A DNA stretch of 64,000 nt from Cardinalis cardinalis (lineage: Eukaryota; Chordata; Aves; Passeriformes; Cardinalidae). Each line of letters opens with the position of its first letter. The stretch's first letter is position 1. A program made the position numbers and the translations under genes. Under the pieces are notes generated by a model. It was not told where the DNA came from. It did not search any database and saw only the letters and a list, made by a program, of their open reading frames with translations. The stretch lies in NCBI GenBank assembly GCA_014549065.1, contig JACDOX010000155.1, forward strand, positions 310,001-374,000, in the 5' to 3' direction. This document shows positions 1-11,490 of the stretch, piece by piece.

Positions 1-1045
1 TCACCAATGGAAAATTTCCAAGGGTTCCTAAATCAAAACAGGCTGCTAACACCAATTTGAAAACTACCACGTACAAGACACTCTACAGTATCTGCTCCTC
101 CAACCTCACTAAGTAATAAATAATGGTAATAGTGAAGGTTCTGAGGAGAAAACAATCTATTTGTATTCCACACTTGCTCTCTGAGTAAACATCTTGTGAA
201 TTTTTGCTGGTGTTATGGGATATCATTATAATGCACAAATCAAAATACAACACATCTTCAGGGTTTGTTTATCCAAAAGAGAAAGTCCCTGCCTTAGCTC
301 AGCCTTTCAAGGTGTTGAGATTCCAGAATTTACACTAAAGTCAGAAGTTTACACTAAAGATCAGCTCAAAAAAATCTATTGATTCAGATCTATTTTGTAG
401 CCACTAGAGAGGGACAGANATCCACACTGTATAAGCACAGATTGAATTTGGGGAAATTTATGCAGCAACCAATAGGAAAATGCAGGATTTATTTTTTTGC
501 TGGGGACCTCAGCAGTGGTATTACATGTGATTTTAGGTACCCAAGTTCCTATATAAATCCATGTAATACCCTTGTAGAAAACCTATAAAATATGATCCTG
601 AGTATGTTACTATTGTTAGAAATCAATGAAAAAGATGAGGCACNTGGTGACAAGGGCAGAATTTTCCCACACGCTGTAGCAGCTGATGTATAAAGCAGTA
701 ATATGACAATGGAGAACATTTTGCAATAAAGCAATTCCAAAATGAAGTTAGGTGTGCAAGGGTTTTGAGAAATATATTATTACTGTTGGCCAAAGTCCAG
801 TATTATAACAAAATTATCTTCCTCTCCACATGTGAATGCTTCAAACTGAAAACAGGCAGAAGACTGCCACAGCAAAAGATGCATTCTGGAAAAATTAGCA
901 AATCTTAATTACATAGTTTGAGTCAGGCAGCAAGCGTGTCTCCTTCAGTAATGTGCAGTGCCATAGTGTAACTGCAGCCCTTTCCCAGCCCCTGTGCCAA
1001 GGGCAGGAGCAGCCAGTGGCCCTGGCAGGCTGGGCAGGCACTCAC
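1..1045 (-). other. ZNF507 intron, left edge
   Basis: Downstream of the exon-3 splice donor. AT-rich, with no exon-like frame encoding the expected next zinc finger on the minus strand. A short GC-richer stretch next to the donor (about 970-1045) carries no recognisable repeat. No other feature supported. Confidence 0.7.
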
Positions 1046-1160
1046 CTGTATGGCTTGTCCGAGCTGTGGATGCGGCGGTGGTTGCGCACACCCACGTACG
1101 TCGTGCTCGTGTAGTCACACACATCACACCTGAACAGCTTCTGGGATGAACACTTGCTTC
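1046..1160 (-). CDS. ZNF507: ZNF507, third coding exon (residues 745-783), gene continues off window
   Basis: A 115-nt exon with acceptor CCAACAG (AG at 1162-1161) and donor CAG|GTGAGT (GT at 1045-1044). It completes the split Gly745 and reads SKCSSQKLFRCDVCDYTS, then VGVRNHRRIHSSDKPY, and stops two bases into the next arginine codon. This is a complete zinc finger 7 (C756, C759, H772, H776) followed by an SSDKPYR linker to the next finger. The expected next finger and the C-terminus (roughly 170 residues in the human protein) were not found in bases 1-1045 and should lie beyond the left edge. The gene is partial because of the window, not because it is broken. Confidence 0.94.
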
Positions 1161-4100
1161 CTGTTGGAACAAAAGCCATTACTTTAGAGAGCTGCACTCA
1201 GCGTTGTAAGGAATTCTCAGATTATAATTTCAGCACAACTNAATTATGAAACACGAATTTACATTTTAAAGTAATAGTTTGGAATGTTGATAAATAAATA
1301 TTTAGTACTTTTAAAGTATTAAATAAGCCAGCAGACAAAGAGGTAATAAAGGTATGGCTCATTTTACCATACTGTTCTGCATTTGCCCTGCCATTTACAG
1401 GAATTATTAAAATTTTAGGAAAACACATGCTTTTTCTCGTTGTGGACATTTTCCTTCTCCCTGCATTTGGGTGAAGTCCTGTGTTACAGCAAAAGGTGGT
1501 AATATGTGGGACTGCTGAACCCAGCAGTTTCAGTGCTTTGCAGAATGCATCAAATCAAAGGAAAAGACTGGGATTGAGAATGGATGAGTTTCAAACAGGC
1601 AAACACAGAAAAGAAAAGCAAAAGACCTCCCAAAGCCTCTAAATCCTTTTTATCATCCAACATACACTCGCACTTTCTGAAAGATTTGAGATGATAAAAA
1701 AATAGATATTGACCAGATGTCTTAATAAATAATTTGGAACTTATCCAAATTACTAAAAAACAATTATAACAAAAGTAATTTTTTCCTTCCAGAATGAAAA
1801 AGACTCTTGAAAACTTAATGGTTGCAGAGACAAAGGCTAATGACTCCTTACACAGGGAAATATGTGCCCACCAGTGCACAGTTGGAATATTTTTGAGACA
1901 TAAGTGTGTACACTTTAACAGCCCTGTTCCTGTTCCCTCACTGAATAATGGGACTGATTTGGGTTAAGAGATTAACATTTGGGAAGAGGGATGGCATTTT
2001 TTATGCAGGTAATTTTCCCATTCCAGCCTATCATGCTGTACCTTATGTACTTTTTTTTAGGCTGAATTTTCTCATTATCAAAACAATTAAGAGTCATGAT
2101 GGTAAAACTCTTTTAAAGAGACATTTCTTTTCCCACAGGCAGGCACTGAATTATGCCAAAAAGGGTTCTAGATATATTATTCTGATGAATACAGTCACAC
2201 AGCTTCAATAGTAAGGAAAAATTACAACTAATTAAACTTTCAATTCAAAATTTAGCACTTTTGGTTCAAGATGCAAAGTAATTAGGTAANGCTGATAACC
2301 CCAGAGGGTTACTGTGAAGAATATATAGTATATCATATAAAATAAAATAGCAGTCTGAATGCAAAAATAGGGAAATAAAATTGGAATATTTCTCTGTGTA
2401 CCAAGATAACCACAAATATATTTCCTATATTTCATTTTAAAACATGACACAGTTCTCACTCTTTAACGCTCTTATAAGAAAAATTATGGAAGTAAAACAC
2501 AGCAGGCACTCTTTGCAAGTCAACCTTAAAGCAAAATATATTGGAATTTTTCCTACAAAATGCTCAAAATTTATTAGGTTTGTTTTTCATTTAATGTAAA
2601 AATTATCAGAGCAATCCTAATTATTTACTTGAAGACTTTGGAATTTATATTTCTGCANTATTCTTTTTGAAAACAAATTCATGTAGGAGACCTCAAGTGG
2701 ATCAAGGACACTCACTGGGCTGCAGATCCATGGGAGAGCANGGGCTGTGCTCTGCTTGAAGGGGTTTTCCATCCTAAATTCTGCAGCTTTAGAATGAACG
2801 GCTTCCAAATGTATNTTCTGTTACAAATTTGGTATTTCAGTGGGCAGGCAGTTTAAAACCAACAGTATCCAATGAGATTTTGAAAGCATTATGCAAACGT
2901 ATTTGCTACAGCATAGTTCTAAGATGCTCACACTCAGCAGCACACACTTAGGAGCAATTATTTATACCAATCANTACTTTATATTTATTCCTTCCAGAAA
3001 ATGCACATAAATTACAATACATCACAGACTCTCTTGCTGTTACAAAATAGCATTTGTGTCCCTTATCCCCTCAACTGGCTTATTTCTTNTGGGTTTGGGG
3101 CCTGTTTTGCTTTCTGGATGGAGAATATCAGGTCTCCTACAAGTGAATATGGAAATGACAGATCTTTGCTGCAGCAGCAGTAACAGGTGCTCCTCTAACG
3201 CTGCTTATTACCCTATTCCTTCATTATTAGACATTTACAGTCTGATCATATCCAGTGTCATAATGCTCCTTTTAATTTATGGTACAACCATGATGAATAA
3301 AGAGACTTTTAGGACTAACCATTTCATAAACAAGAAATGAAACTGTTCCAGCTCAGGCATCTTTCACATAAACAGCTGCTATGCCATAAACTTCTTTGTT
3401 TTGTGTCGCTTTATAGGGATGACATCTGTTTGACAAGAGATTGCTGTACTGCAGTGGTGCTGCAATTTGATTATAAATTGGTTCTGAAATAATTTAAGCA
3501 TTCCACAGTATGAGTTAATAAAAGTTTAAAAGGAGAACTGTTTTCATTCAAGCCACATTACTAAATTTCATGTGGGGTAAACAATTAAAGTGCATGGCAG
3601 GAACACTTGTAAAAGGTAATAAGGAAAAAATATTTATAAAAACATTTTTAAATTATTGAAAGCAGGCAGATTTCTTGAACAGGGGCTTCCCTTTCATGGA
3701 AGCTAAAGNACAAAATCAAGATATAAACTGTAAAACAACCTCATTAAACATACTAATTTCAAAAGCAGATAGGACTATTGATTTTCATATTACCAGGAGT
3801 TGAGCTCAAAAAGTACAGTATTTCTCCAAACCTGACACNTTTCAGGCATTGCAAAGTAGTTATTCCTGTATCAGGACATCTTTAGGAACACTGGTTTACA
3901 GCACACAAAACACTGCCAGAAGTAACAGTATTTGTAAACANATATTTGTAACTTATTAAAGTAACAATGTTTTATATCCTATCACTTCCATTAAATAGTT
4001 ATGCTATTGCTTTTGCAGGAAACTNCCAGTATGTAACAGGAAATGTTCCCACTCCCAGCAGAGCCTCCCTGGCCATTTCCCTGTCTCCCCCTGGCTTTGA

Positions 4101-4851
4101 ATGGCTCTCTCAGGTTTAGGTCCTGGGGATGNACTGAGCACTACAGATCAATTTCCCGAATTTAAATGCCTTCTGCATTGATGAGAGCAAAAAGGAGCTG
4201 GGAAGGGTCATTCNACCTGAGGTTGATAAGGTAATTAACTTTTAACTCATATACTGAAAGCCAGAAAAGGAGGCAATGTGAGCAAAGATAGCAGAAGGCA
4301 AAGCTGGGAACTCATTCTGCTCTGACATGNACCAACCAAGTTGTTTTGGGCAAATCATTGCCCATCCACCCTGGCTCCTGCTGGTCAGTGCCTTTTTTCA
4401 CAAGAAATTGCATCCATTTCAACAACTTTTGCACTCACTGAGCAGCTGTAGAGGAAAGAGCAGAACCCAGAAATTACCACAGCAACCTAAGTACTATTAG
4501 AGTGCACATTTTGNTGTCTAAACAAACAAGAGAGCACAGATAGGACAGAAAAGAGCTTTGTGCACAAAATGGGAATACTTCAGCTCACAGTTGTTCAGAG
4601 ACTATCTAATTACTAGTATTTACCATAATGCTCTAAAATTGCAAAATGCTAATAATTACAGTCTTGCCTTCAAAATAAAAATGCTGTAAATAGTTTCAGT
4701 AGCTGTATCTCACCAGAGAAGAGGATGCATTCATGCTGCAATGATACATAGTGGCTTTCCAGGACACACAAGGGATTTTAAGGCCACATTTTCTCCTAAA
4801 CTTCAGAATTTAGTGATTTCCCCCCCATNTGATTACCTTAATGCATCAAAG

Positions 4852-4901
4852 GTTTGTTTGGTTTGTTTNTGTTTTGTTNTTTTGTTGCTGTTTCTGTTTT
4901 G
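4852..4901. repeat. GTTT-rich low-complexity tract
   Basis: Imperfect GTTT/GTTTT repetition containing two single Ns, about 45 bp before the CR1 fragment. Probably a decayed simple repeat. Confidence 0.55.
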
Positions 4902-4944
4902 CAAACAAACCCTATTAAATTAGAAGCAGATACACAAATAAACA

Positions 4945-5053
4945 AAGCTCTAAGCAACCAGGTCTAGTGGGAGCTGTCCCTGCCCATGGCAGGGCTTGGA
5001 AAGAGAGGAGCTTTTAAGTCCCTTCCAGCCAAACCATTCTATGTCTCTATGAA
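4945..5053 (+). mobile_element. CR1 LINE 3'-end fragment
   Basis: It contains the ordered signature of an avian CR1 tail: GCAACCAGGTCTAGTGGGAG, CCCTGCCCATGGCAGGG, then AAGTCCCTTCCAGCC, and CCATTCTATG followed by a degenerate CTCTATGA. CR1 is 5'-truncated on insertion, so only about 110 bp of the 3' end is present. It lies in a ZNF507 intron, antisense to the gene. There is no coding capacity. Confidence 0.9.
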
Positions 5054-5603
5054 AATGCATACCTACTGTTACCCAGGCAACTCTTACAGATACAGGCTGC
5101 ATATTTAGAATGTCTTACATTTGCCTTGCTAGGGCTAAAATAAATGACTCGTTTTGGACATTACCATAATTAAACAGAAATTTCTAAACTCAGAAGGGAT
5201 GGCATTGTATGCATATACTGACAGTAAACTACATAACCANGGTGAGTTTAAAAAAAAGGCTTTGTTTTCTTTAGGTCATTTGGAAAATACTNCAGCTGCT
5301 GAGGAAAGGAATGAAGGAAAAAAAAAGATTTTCCTCTTAAAAATCCAGAATAATATTGCATATAAGTTGTTTGTCATAAGAAGGGTTTAATTACTGGGGC
5401 TAAAAATATATCAGCTAACAATAAATGCCACCTCAAGACTGACTATGGTAAATTCTGCCCTCTGGAAAGAACACACACTTAAGGTTATGAACAGGCATGA
5501 AAGCATTTCAACACAAGAGATCTTAAAACCAGTTACACAAATACAGCAAACAAGTAATGTTTGAGTGAGTTTTTGTAATTTCAAGTGTAAATATAAACAG
5601 TAC

Positions 5604-5709
5604 CTTCTTTTTCATCTGCTTCGTTGGAAACTGTGAGTTTGTTAGCTGTGGCTGTAGAGAAGAGATCAGGAAGACTGTGTTGTTCTCTTTCATGATTTCG
5701 CAGCTGGCT
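5604..5709 (-). CDS. ZNF507: ZNF507, second coding exon (residues 710-745)
   Basis: A 106-nt exon. It starts after a TTTTTTCAG acceptor (AG at 5711-5710) and reads SQLRNHEREQHSLPD, which supplies the two histidines (H715, H720) that complete zinc finger 6. It ends GAAG|GTACTG with donor GT at 5603-5602, leaving one base of a split glycine codon. The phase fits the exons on both sides exactly. The residues after SLPD are Thr/Ser/Asn-rich and less conserved relative to the human protein as I remember it. Finger 6 is therefore split between two exons, as in mammals. Confidence 0.94.
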
Positions 5710-6943
5710 CTGAAAAAAACAGTTCCTAATGTTAAAAAACACATTACAAACATACAGTGACAAACACATAGACTTGGGATATTGCAATCATCTGTGACAT
5801 TGTTACTCGAGCTTTAATGACAACTGGTATGAAATGCATGTTAACATATATACAGATTATCCCTTGGGTAATTTTACTACAAAGAAAACAAGTAAATATC
5901 ATAGATTAGTAACATAAAGGACTGGTGAGAGTGACTGAGAGGATTCTATGATTTGTGTTTATTTAGAAAATAGATTTCTTTCTTTCCACATTGCCACAGA
6001 CAAGTGGCCACAGTTCTTCTTCCAAAATTACTGTACTCCAAAAGCAGTATGAGATTAGAGGCTTGTGTGAAAATTACCTCANTTTTCCTATTACCTGGTG
6101 ACTTAAGAATACACCAGTCCTGTTTCTACTTGCTTGGGGAGGAGAAAAGAGAGCCTTTTGCTACCCTACCTGTGTATTTTTTCAAACTAGGAGTAAATGA
6201 CAATAAATATGGGAAAATTTGCATGACCAGTGCTTCCAAGAGGTTNAGCTGTATAGCTGGGTACTGATGCAGTCTGTTCTGTATTCCTGAGTACTGAGCT
6301 GAGTGCATAGGAACTCACTCATTATTGCTTAAAATAGCAGTTAGGAAAATGGCAGAAATGTATTATTCTGTTCTGGTATGTAATCTTTCAAATCTAAGTT
6401 CTACAGAACATCCAGAGCAACAAAACAACGGAAAAAAAAAATTCTGGTTCAATGATACCCCCAAGTGCCACACTCACAAGAGGAAGGCATGTTTGAGCAT
6501 TGTTTTAAAATTTCAGCTATTAAGTTCTTTCATGTTTCCATTTCTTCCTGCAGTTGCTACGTGTGGGCAGAAAAACAACACTGTATTATTATGTCTGTAA
6601 GATAATTCTCAGGAAAAAAGTTATGTGAGGAAGCAAGGTTATTTCAGTGGGTAAAGCAGAATAATTACAGTTGAACTGTATATTCAGCATGTGCTGCTGG
6701 CAATAATCCCTAATGGTAATTACAATGAAGCCAGGATGTCAGACTGAAATAAGTTAGAAAGAGGGATTGTAGCAGGCCCTGAGCCTGCAAGNGCTCCCTG
6801 GCGGTCAGAAGCCTAAGATGGGAAATGCCAAGTCATGGTGAATGGGCTAGAAGCCCCTCTCCTGCCTTTGGGCCCCTGCTTATCTCTCTGTAAGACTATA
6901 GNTCACTTTCCTCTAACCCTTGCTATTGGACAATTTCTGTACC

Positions 6944-6953
6944 CTATATAAAG
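6944..6953 (+). promoter_or_regulatory. TATA box of the LTR-like element
   Basis: CTATATAAAG preceded 15 bp upstream by ATTGG (inverted CCAAT). A start site would be expected about 25-30 bp downstream, near 6975-6985. Transcription would run on the plus strand through the hairpin and then antisense through the ZNF507 large exon (7390-9516). Confidence 0.55.
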
Positions 6954-7108
6954 AGTTGCTTTTGCCCAGCTCAGGCAGAAAGGCTGTCACTGGGAACTTT
7001 CACAGAAGAATCAAAGACGCTCCTGTGGAACCCCACACAGACTTCTCCTCTCTCTCCCTGGTCTGCCTGCCTAGGCACCTAGCAAGCTGAAGAGCTGAAA
7101 TCACAATG

Positions 7109-7252
7109 AGTCCTGTTTGGGACAGACGGAGCTCCCAAGCAGTTCTTAGCCGCAGGCACCTTAGCAAGCTTAAGTGATATCAGTCACTTAAGCTTGCTAA
7201 GGTGCCTGCGGCTAAGAACTGCTTGGGAGCTCAGTCTGTCCCGAACAGGACT
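7109..7252. repeat. Long near-perfect inverted repeat (69-bp arms, 6-nt loop)
   Basis: Left arm 7109-7177 and right arm 7184-7252 are reverse complements without gaps, around the loop TATCAG. I find 67 of 69 pairs matching; the exceptions are 7118/7243 (a G-T pair) and 7128/7233. It lies in the 3' part of the LTR-like element and about 137 nt from the ZNF507 splice donor at 7389. RNA from either strand could fold into a long duplex. A ~20-bp piece of the left arm (7153-7173) also occurs as a diverged direct copy at 7073-7092. Confidence 0.92.
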
Positions 7253-7389
7253 GCGCTACCTGGACCCCGTGCAGCCTGCTGGGGACACCCCNAACCCCAG
7301 AGAGGTTGCAATAAGGGATCACCAGTTATTAAGAAAGCAGCNAAAGAGGTTATTTAGGGATTCCAGAGAGGCACGGGGAAGAGCTGTAC

Positions 7390-9516
7390 CTTGTAGTGGA
7401 AGGACTCCTCGCACTGCTTGCACTGGTACATGCGGGCTTTGCAGTGGTTGATCATGTGGCTCTCNAGGCCCTTGCTGTCGCCGGCGATGTGCTCGCAGAT
7501 GGGGCACTGGTAGGGCTGGCGCTGGCGGTGCACGCGCAGGTGCTGCTTGATGTAGCCCTTGTTGCCGCTGCTGTAGTGGCACAGGCGGCAGCGGTACGGC
7601 CGCTCGGCGCTGGGGATGAACTCCACCAGGCTGCTCCCCGCCACCGCCGCGTCCCCGCCGCCCTGGCACTGCGCGTTGTCCTGGAGCTCCTTCAGGATGT
7701 CATCGTCAGAGGCGTTCTGGTCTGTCCTCTCCTTCAGTTTTTCAATGACGGTGAGCAGTGACATACTGATGCCCATTTTAATTGGGGCTTCTGATAACTC
7801 CGGTCTGTCTTTCTTTATCTCAACTATTGCACATTCACTTTGGTTTAAGCCACCGAACTCCTCTGCAGGATCCTTAAGTGAGGACACCACTTTGGAATGA
7901 GCCATGCATGGGCCATCAGCTCCTCCCTGTCCTGCACCCGCATCCACTGCATCTTCTCCGGTCAGAGCCCTGAGGCTGGACCGGGTCAGTTCTGCAGCTC
8001 TGATTGGCATTGTAACAAGAGCTTCTGCTGCTAAGGAGTGCAGCCTCAATGACTCTGAATTTGTCCTCCTTCGTGCAGGAGGCACATTTTCATCAGCTGT
8101 TACATTTTTATTAGCGCTTAATTCGTTATCTTTCTTCTCGGTGTTATTCCATTCTATTATTACTTCTTGAATTGCATCTGAATGATAAACTTCAGCAGGT
8201 TCTTCACAGGTAACAGAGGACTCCTCTGAGATCAATGTTTTTTCTGTTTCAATGTCAGTGTTCATTAAGAATGTCTTTTGTAAAACACTTTCTTCAGCAC
8301 CTGGCAAACGCTCTACTATGACATTAACGTGACCCTTTTTATTTGGACTACAACTGATGATTTTCTGTGCTGATGAAAGCAGGCTGTCAGTTATCATATT
8401 GTCTGGTTCTGTATCTGATACAGTCTCCTCTACAACCTCTGTAGTAGGAGAATGCACCACAGACTCANTTAACATCTCTTCCTCTTTTACATTTGTTCCT
8501 ACGGGCGATTTACACGACAGCTGCTCAGAATTGCAAATCTGAAGCTGAAGAGAAGGCTCACTATGGATATCAAGTTCACTGTTTTCCAAAGAGAGGACAA
8601 CTGTATCCACACTCTGAGGTGTGTGAGTTACAACTGTCTCTGACAAGCTGGTGTTTTCATTTTCTTCCTCAAAGATGGGGTAGGAGCAATCAACCTCCCC
8701 CGCATGTTTCCAAGCGTGTGTTTTCAACATCCTCTGCTGACCGCAGGTGTACCTGCAAATTAAACACCTGTACATGCCATACTGCTCGTAGGTGTACCAC
8801 TTCCTCCTACCCATTTCAGGCACAGGAGCAGATTGAGCTGGATCCTTACATTCCACATTTCCTGTCTGATCAGTCCCTGATTTGACACTTCCTTCCACTG
8901 GCCCTTGCAGAAATGAACTGGTGACATTGACACACTGCTGNACTTTTGTCTGGATGCTGTTTTTACCACTGTTCTCATGGTGATTTTGGAAGTGGGATTC
9001 AAGTTCTTCTTGGCTTTTGGAGGCAAAATGACATTCTGAGCACATTAATATCACTTCATTTTTCTGCCCATGTTGTTTTATATGTTCTTGCAGAGTTAAG
9101 AGCGAAGGCGANAGAAAATTACAGAGACCACACTGATAGCACGTCACCTTTTTTTTGCTTGGTGGAAGACATTCAGTCACAAAATAATCTGCTTGTAACT
9201 CTTCAGTCTTTTTAGTAGCAATCACAGANAGCTCGATGGCTTTAGCTGGGATTTCACAGAGCTCGGCTGTGTCCAAGGACTGCACAGAAGCGTCGGCATG
9301 GGAACGTTTCTTCCCTATTAAAAGGCACCTTTGTGACTTCTCACTTTCAACTATTTTGCTCAGCTTCTGGATAACGTGGATCAGGGGGTCAGTTTTACAT
9401 TTCCTCTGGTCTTCGCTGCTCTGCAGTGTTGGGCCAATGACTGTTTCAGAAATCAGCACAGCCTCCTGCTCCCCAATATTTGGCATCAATACTGCAATGC
9501 TGCTTCCTTCTTCCAT
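7390..9516 (-). CDS. ZNF507: ZNF507, large first coding exon (residues 1-709)
   Basis: Encodes the N-terminal 709 residues of a C2H2 zinc-finger protein. I recognise it as ZNF507 from its start (MEEGSS), the segment DPLIHVIQKLSKIVE, the RRRTNSESLRLHSLAAEAL block and the order of fingers. Fingers seen: ZF1 about 127-149, ZF2 about 157-180, ZF3 C251/C254/H267/H271, ZF4 C643/C646/H659/H663, ZF5 C671/C674/H687/H691, and the cysteine half of ZF6 (C699/C702). A long acidic, Ser/Thr-rich linker lies between ZF3 and ZF4. The start has A at -3 and G at +4, a strong context, and a pyrimidine-rich acceptor ends at 9522, so the exon begins at 9521 with 5 nt of 5' UTR. The donor GT is at 7389-7388, directly after FHYK; the open frame beyond it is intron. 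Five single Ns do not break the frame. Known of the family: a nuclear protein of about 950 residues in human, function poorly defined; a DNA-binding regulatory role is inferred from the fingers. Confidence 0.96.
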
Positions 9517-9521
9517 AATAC

Positions 9522-11490
9522 CTAGGAGAATGGAGGTTATAAAAATAAAGATTTATACCTGCACAATAATGAAAATACAGCCCAGTGCTATTTACATTGC
9601 TCTTTCTTTCAAACAGGGAAGCCCAATTCCACTAAACTAATAAAAAATTTCAGAATGGCTACAGAAATAGCCAAAGATATTGGGGACATTTAATGGATGC
9701 TTTTCAATACAGCTGCAGAGAATAATTCCAAGAGAGCCTCCAACAGGCTGCCTCCAAGTTGTACAAGGGTAAGACAAATATTTTCAAATATAAGCTGAAG
9801 AACAGTGTTACTCTTAACAGCTATTCTCTTTTTCTTTACAAGCACTACACATTTGAATGCTAAACATTAAAATACCAATTGACAGTAACTGGTATATTGA
9901 TGTTTAAAAGCACACNAGAATATGAAAATATATTCCTAATGTACTTTGATGCATCAATGCTCCTAAAGCAAATGACAATTCGCAGCAATATAATTTACAA
10001 AAATAAGCAGTTTTTTTCCTTGAAATGTTAAAAGAAAGTAATTGTCGTTTACTTGCATTAGTCATTTCACTATGACTATTTTAAAGACCATTCAAATGTC
10101 AAATCATACTTCTCATTATAAATGTCATTTTCTAGAAAACTTACTAATTGCAGCTACAATTTCTTAATTGTAGGGAAAATCAAATGGTACTAAAGTTATA
10201 AAGAGCAATTCTTTTCTGTTTTGAGGGAAAGNTACAGGCAGTTACTATTTCCAATTACCCCTCTTTTAAAAATATCAAACCATAAACCACAGGCAATAAT
10301 GTGCAATGTTTGAGGTCAAATTGGAAGCCAATATACAAAAATGTACATGAAAATGTACTTTGTGATGTGGGCAGAGCTGTGGGGTGGAGGGTGAAGGAGC
10401 TGGACAAAAGGTCTTACATTTGAATTTACTTCTCTAAAAATGTCTAGAAATAATCTATTCAAGTGCCACTACATATACACACACATATATTTTATACACA
10501 GTTTTTNTATACTACACATAAAACTGAGAACATAAAGAGATGAGGGGTATTTATCAGTCATCCTTGAAAAATTATGCCAAGTAAATTCATGTGGATTTTT
10601 TTTTTTTGCAAGAAAAATACAGAGGCCAAAAAAGAATTTCCAGAACTGGTCCTAAAAACCCATGAAATCCACTAATTTCTACTTGTGGATTTAGTGTAGA
10701 GCATTATAATGCACAGACACATGAGAGCAGGGTCTGTGGTGCCCCTTCCCCACTACAGAAAATCTCTGGGCAGAACTACATAAATTACCTTCATCTGCCA
10801 TTCAACTCACAATTCAGGTTATCATCAGCGCTATCAATATAAGCAATGTTATTTTTTTAGTATCATCTGCACCTCATGTTAAATACTTCAAGTTGAAAGC
10901 TATTNTTTGAAAACCCTAATTCAGTTATATAAAAACACTTTGGTGTTTGTTTCAAACTGTTTGTAACATGGTTTGAAACCATCGTGAGAAGTGAACAAAC
11001 CTGCTTTTCCCCCTGAACGCAGATTTAATGAAATGCTCAAAGNAGTAATGTCTACTTGAAATATTTTCAAAATGAAAATGAGTTAAGGAAAATTGATGCT
11101 ACCTTAAACTACCCTTGGTACTTTTAAAACTTTTTAAGTAATGCTAAACACGTAAATATTTTCTCTACCTGAAAACAGCATACCAACTAAAATGAAAAAT
11201 CCTTGACAGAAGATCATAAAGGAAATATGCTTCCATGTACTGTTGCTATGTCAAAAAGGCAAACAGAGAGAGGACCTTCACCTGTATTATTTGGATGCTT
11301 GGAGCTGATCCCCATTACCAGGTGCACAACTACAGTATATATATGTTATATATATGGAGTTTAATTCTTACTGTTGCAGACTTTGGNTTTTAGAGGGATG
11401 GTAAGAGCTGTACACAAGTTACCACAGAGTAAGTTGGAAGGGACACACAAGGATCAGCGGGTCCAGCTCCTGTCCCTGCACAGGAGCAGC
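9522..11490 (-). other. ZNF507 5' intron (upstream of the start-codon exon)
   Basis: AT-rich sequence between the acceptor at 9522 and the CpG island. It contains a T11 run near 10598-10608, a CA/TA-rich patch near 10482-10500 and a TATATA-rich patch at 11335-11357. No coding exon was seen. It is called intron because the start-codon exon begins at a canonical acceptor, so at least one non-coding 5' exon must lie upstream, most likely in the CpG island. Confidence 0.7.
11335..11357. repeat. TA-rich microsatellite
   Basis: Two TATATATA runs separated by GT. Short and imperfect. Confidence 0.6.

Larger units (their letters stand above)
1161..5603 (-). other. ZNF507 intron between second and third coding exons
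   Basis: About 4.4 kb, AT-rich, bounded by the GTACTG donor at 5603 and the CCAACAG acceptor at 1161. It holds one CR1 3'-end fragment (4945-5053), a GTTT-rich low-complexity tract near 4852-4901, and many single Ns. Short open frames in it look random. Confidence 0.85.
6768..7313 (+). mobile_element. Solo-LTR-like element (endogenous retrovirus LTR)
   Basis: About 546 bp, starting TGTAGCAGG and flanked on each side by AGGGAT (6762-6767 and 7314-7319), consistent with a 6-bp target-site duplication. Inside are an inverted CCAAT box (ATTGG, 6925-6929), a TATA box (6944-6953) and a downstream pyrimidine-rich stretch, in LTR U3-R order on the plus strand. The 3' terminus reads GTTGCAATA, which does not match the canonical TG...CA ending cleanly, so the right edge is uncertain by a few bases. 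I saw no AATAAA inside and no retroviral coding sequence beside it. The composition (CpG-containing, GC-rich) contrasts with the AT-rich intron. The family is not identified; a SINE or DNA element is less likely given the promoter layout. It lies antisense within ZNF507. Confidence 0.7.
5710..7389 (-). other. ZNF507 intron between first and second coding exons
   Basis: About 1.7 kb. The part nearest the upstream exon is largely a solo-LTR-like element (6768-7313) with a long hairpin. The rest (5710-6761) is AT-rich, unremarkable intron sequence. Confidence 0.85.

Noticed and set aside
7354..7389. Extension of the ZNF507 frame past FHYK
   Set aside because: The open frame runs into the intron. 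A consensus GT donor at 7389-7388 and the SQLRNH continuation at 5709 show where the exon ends.
7319..9026. Other open frames overlapping the ZNF507 large exon on both strands
   Set aside because: They are alternate-frame or antisense shadows of the coding exon.
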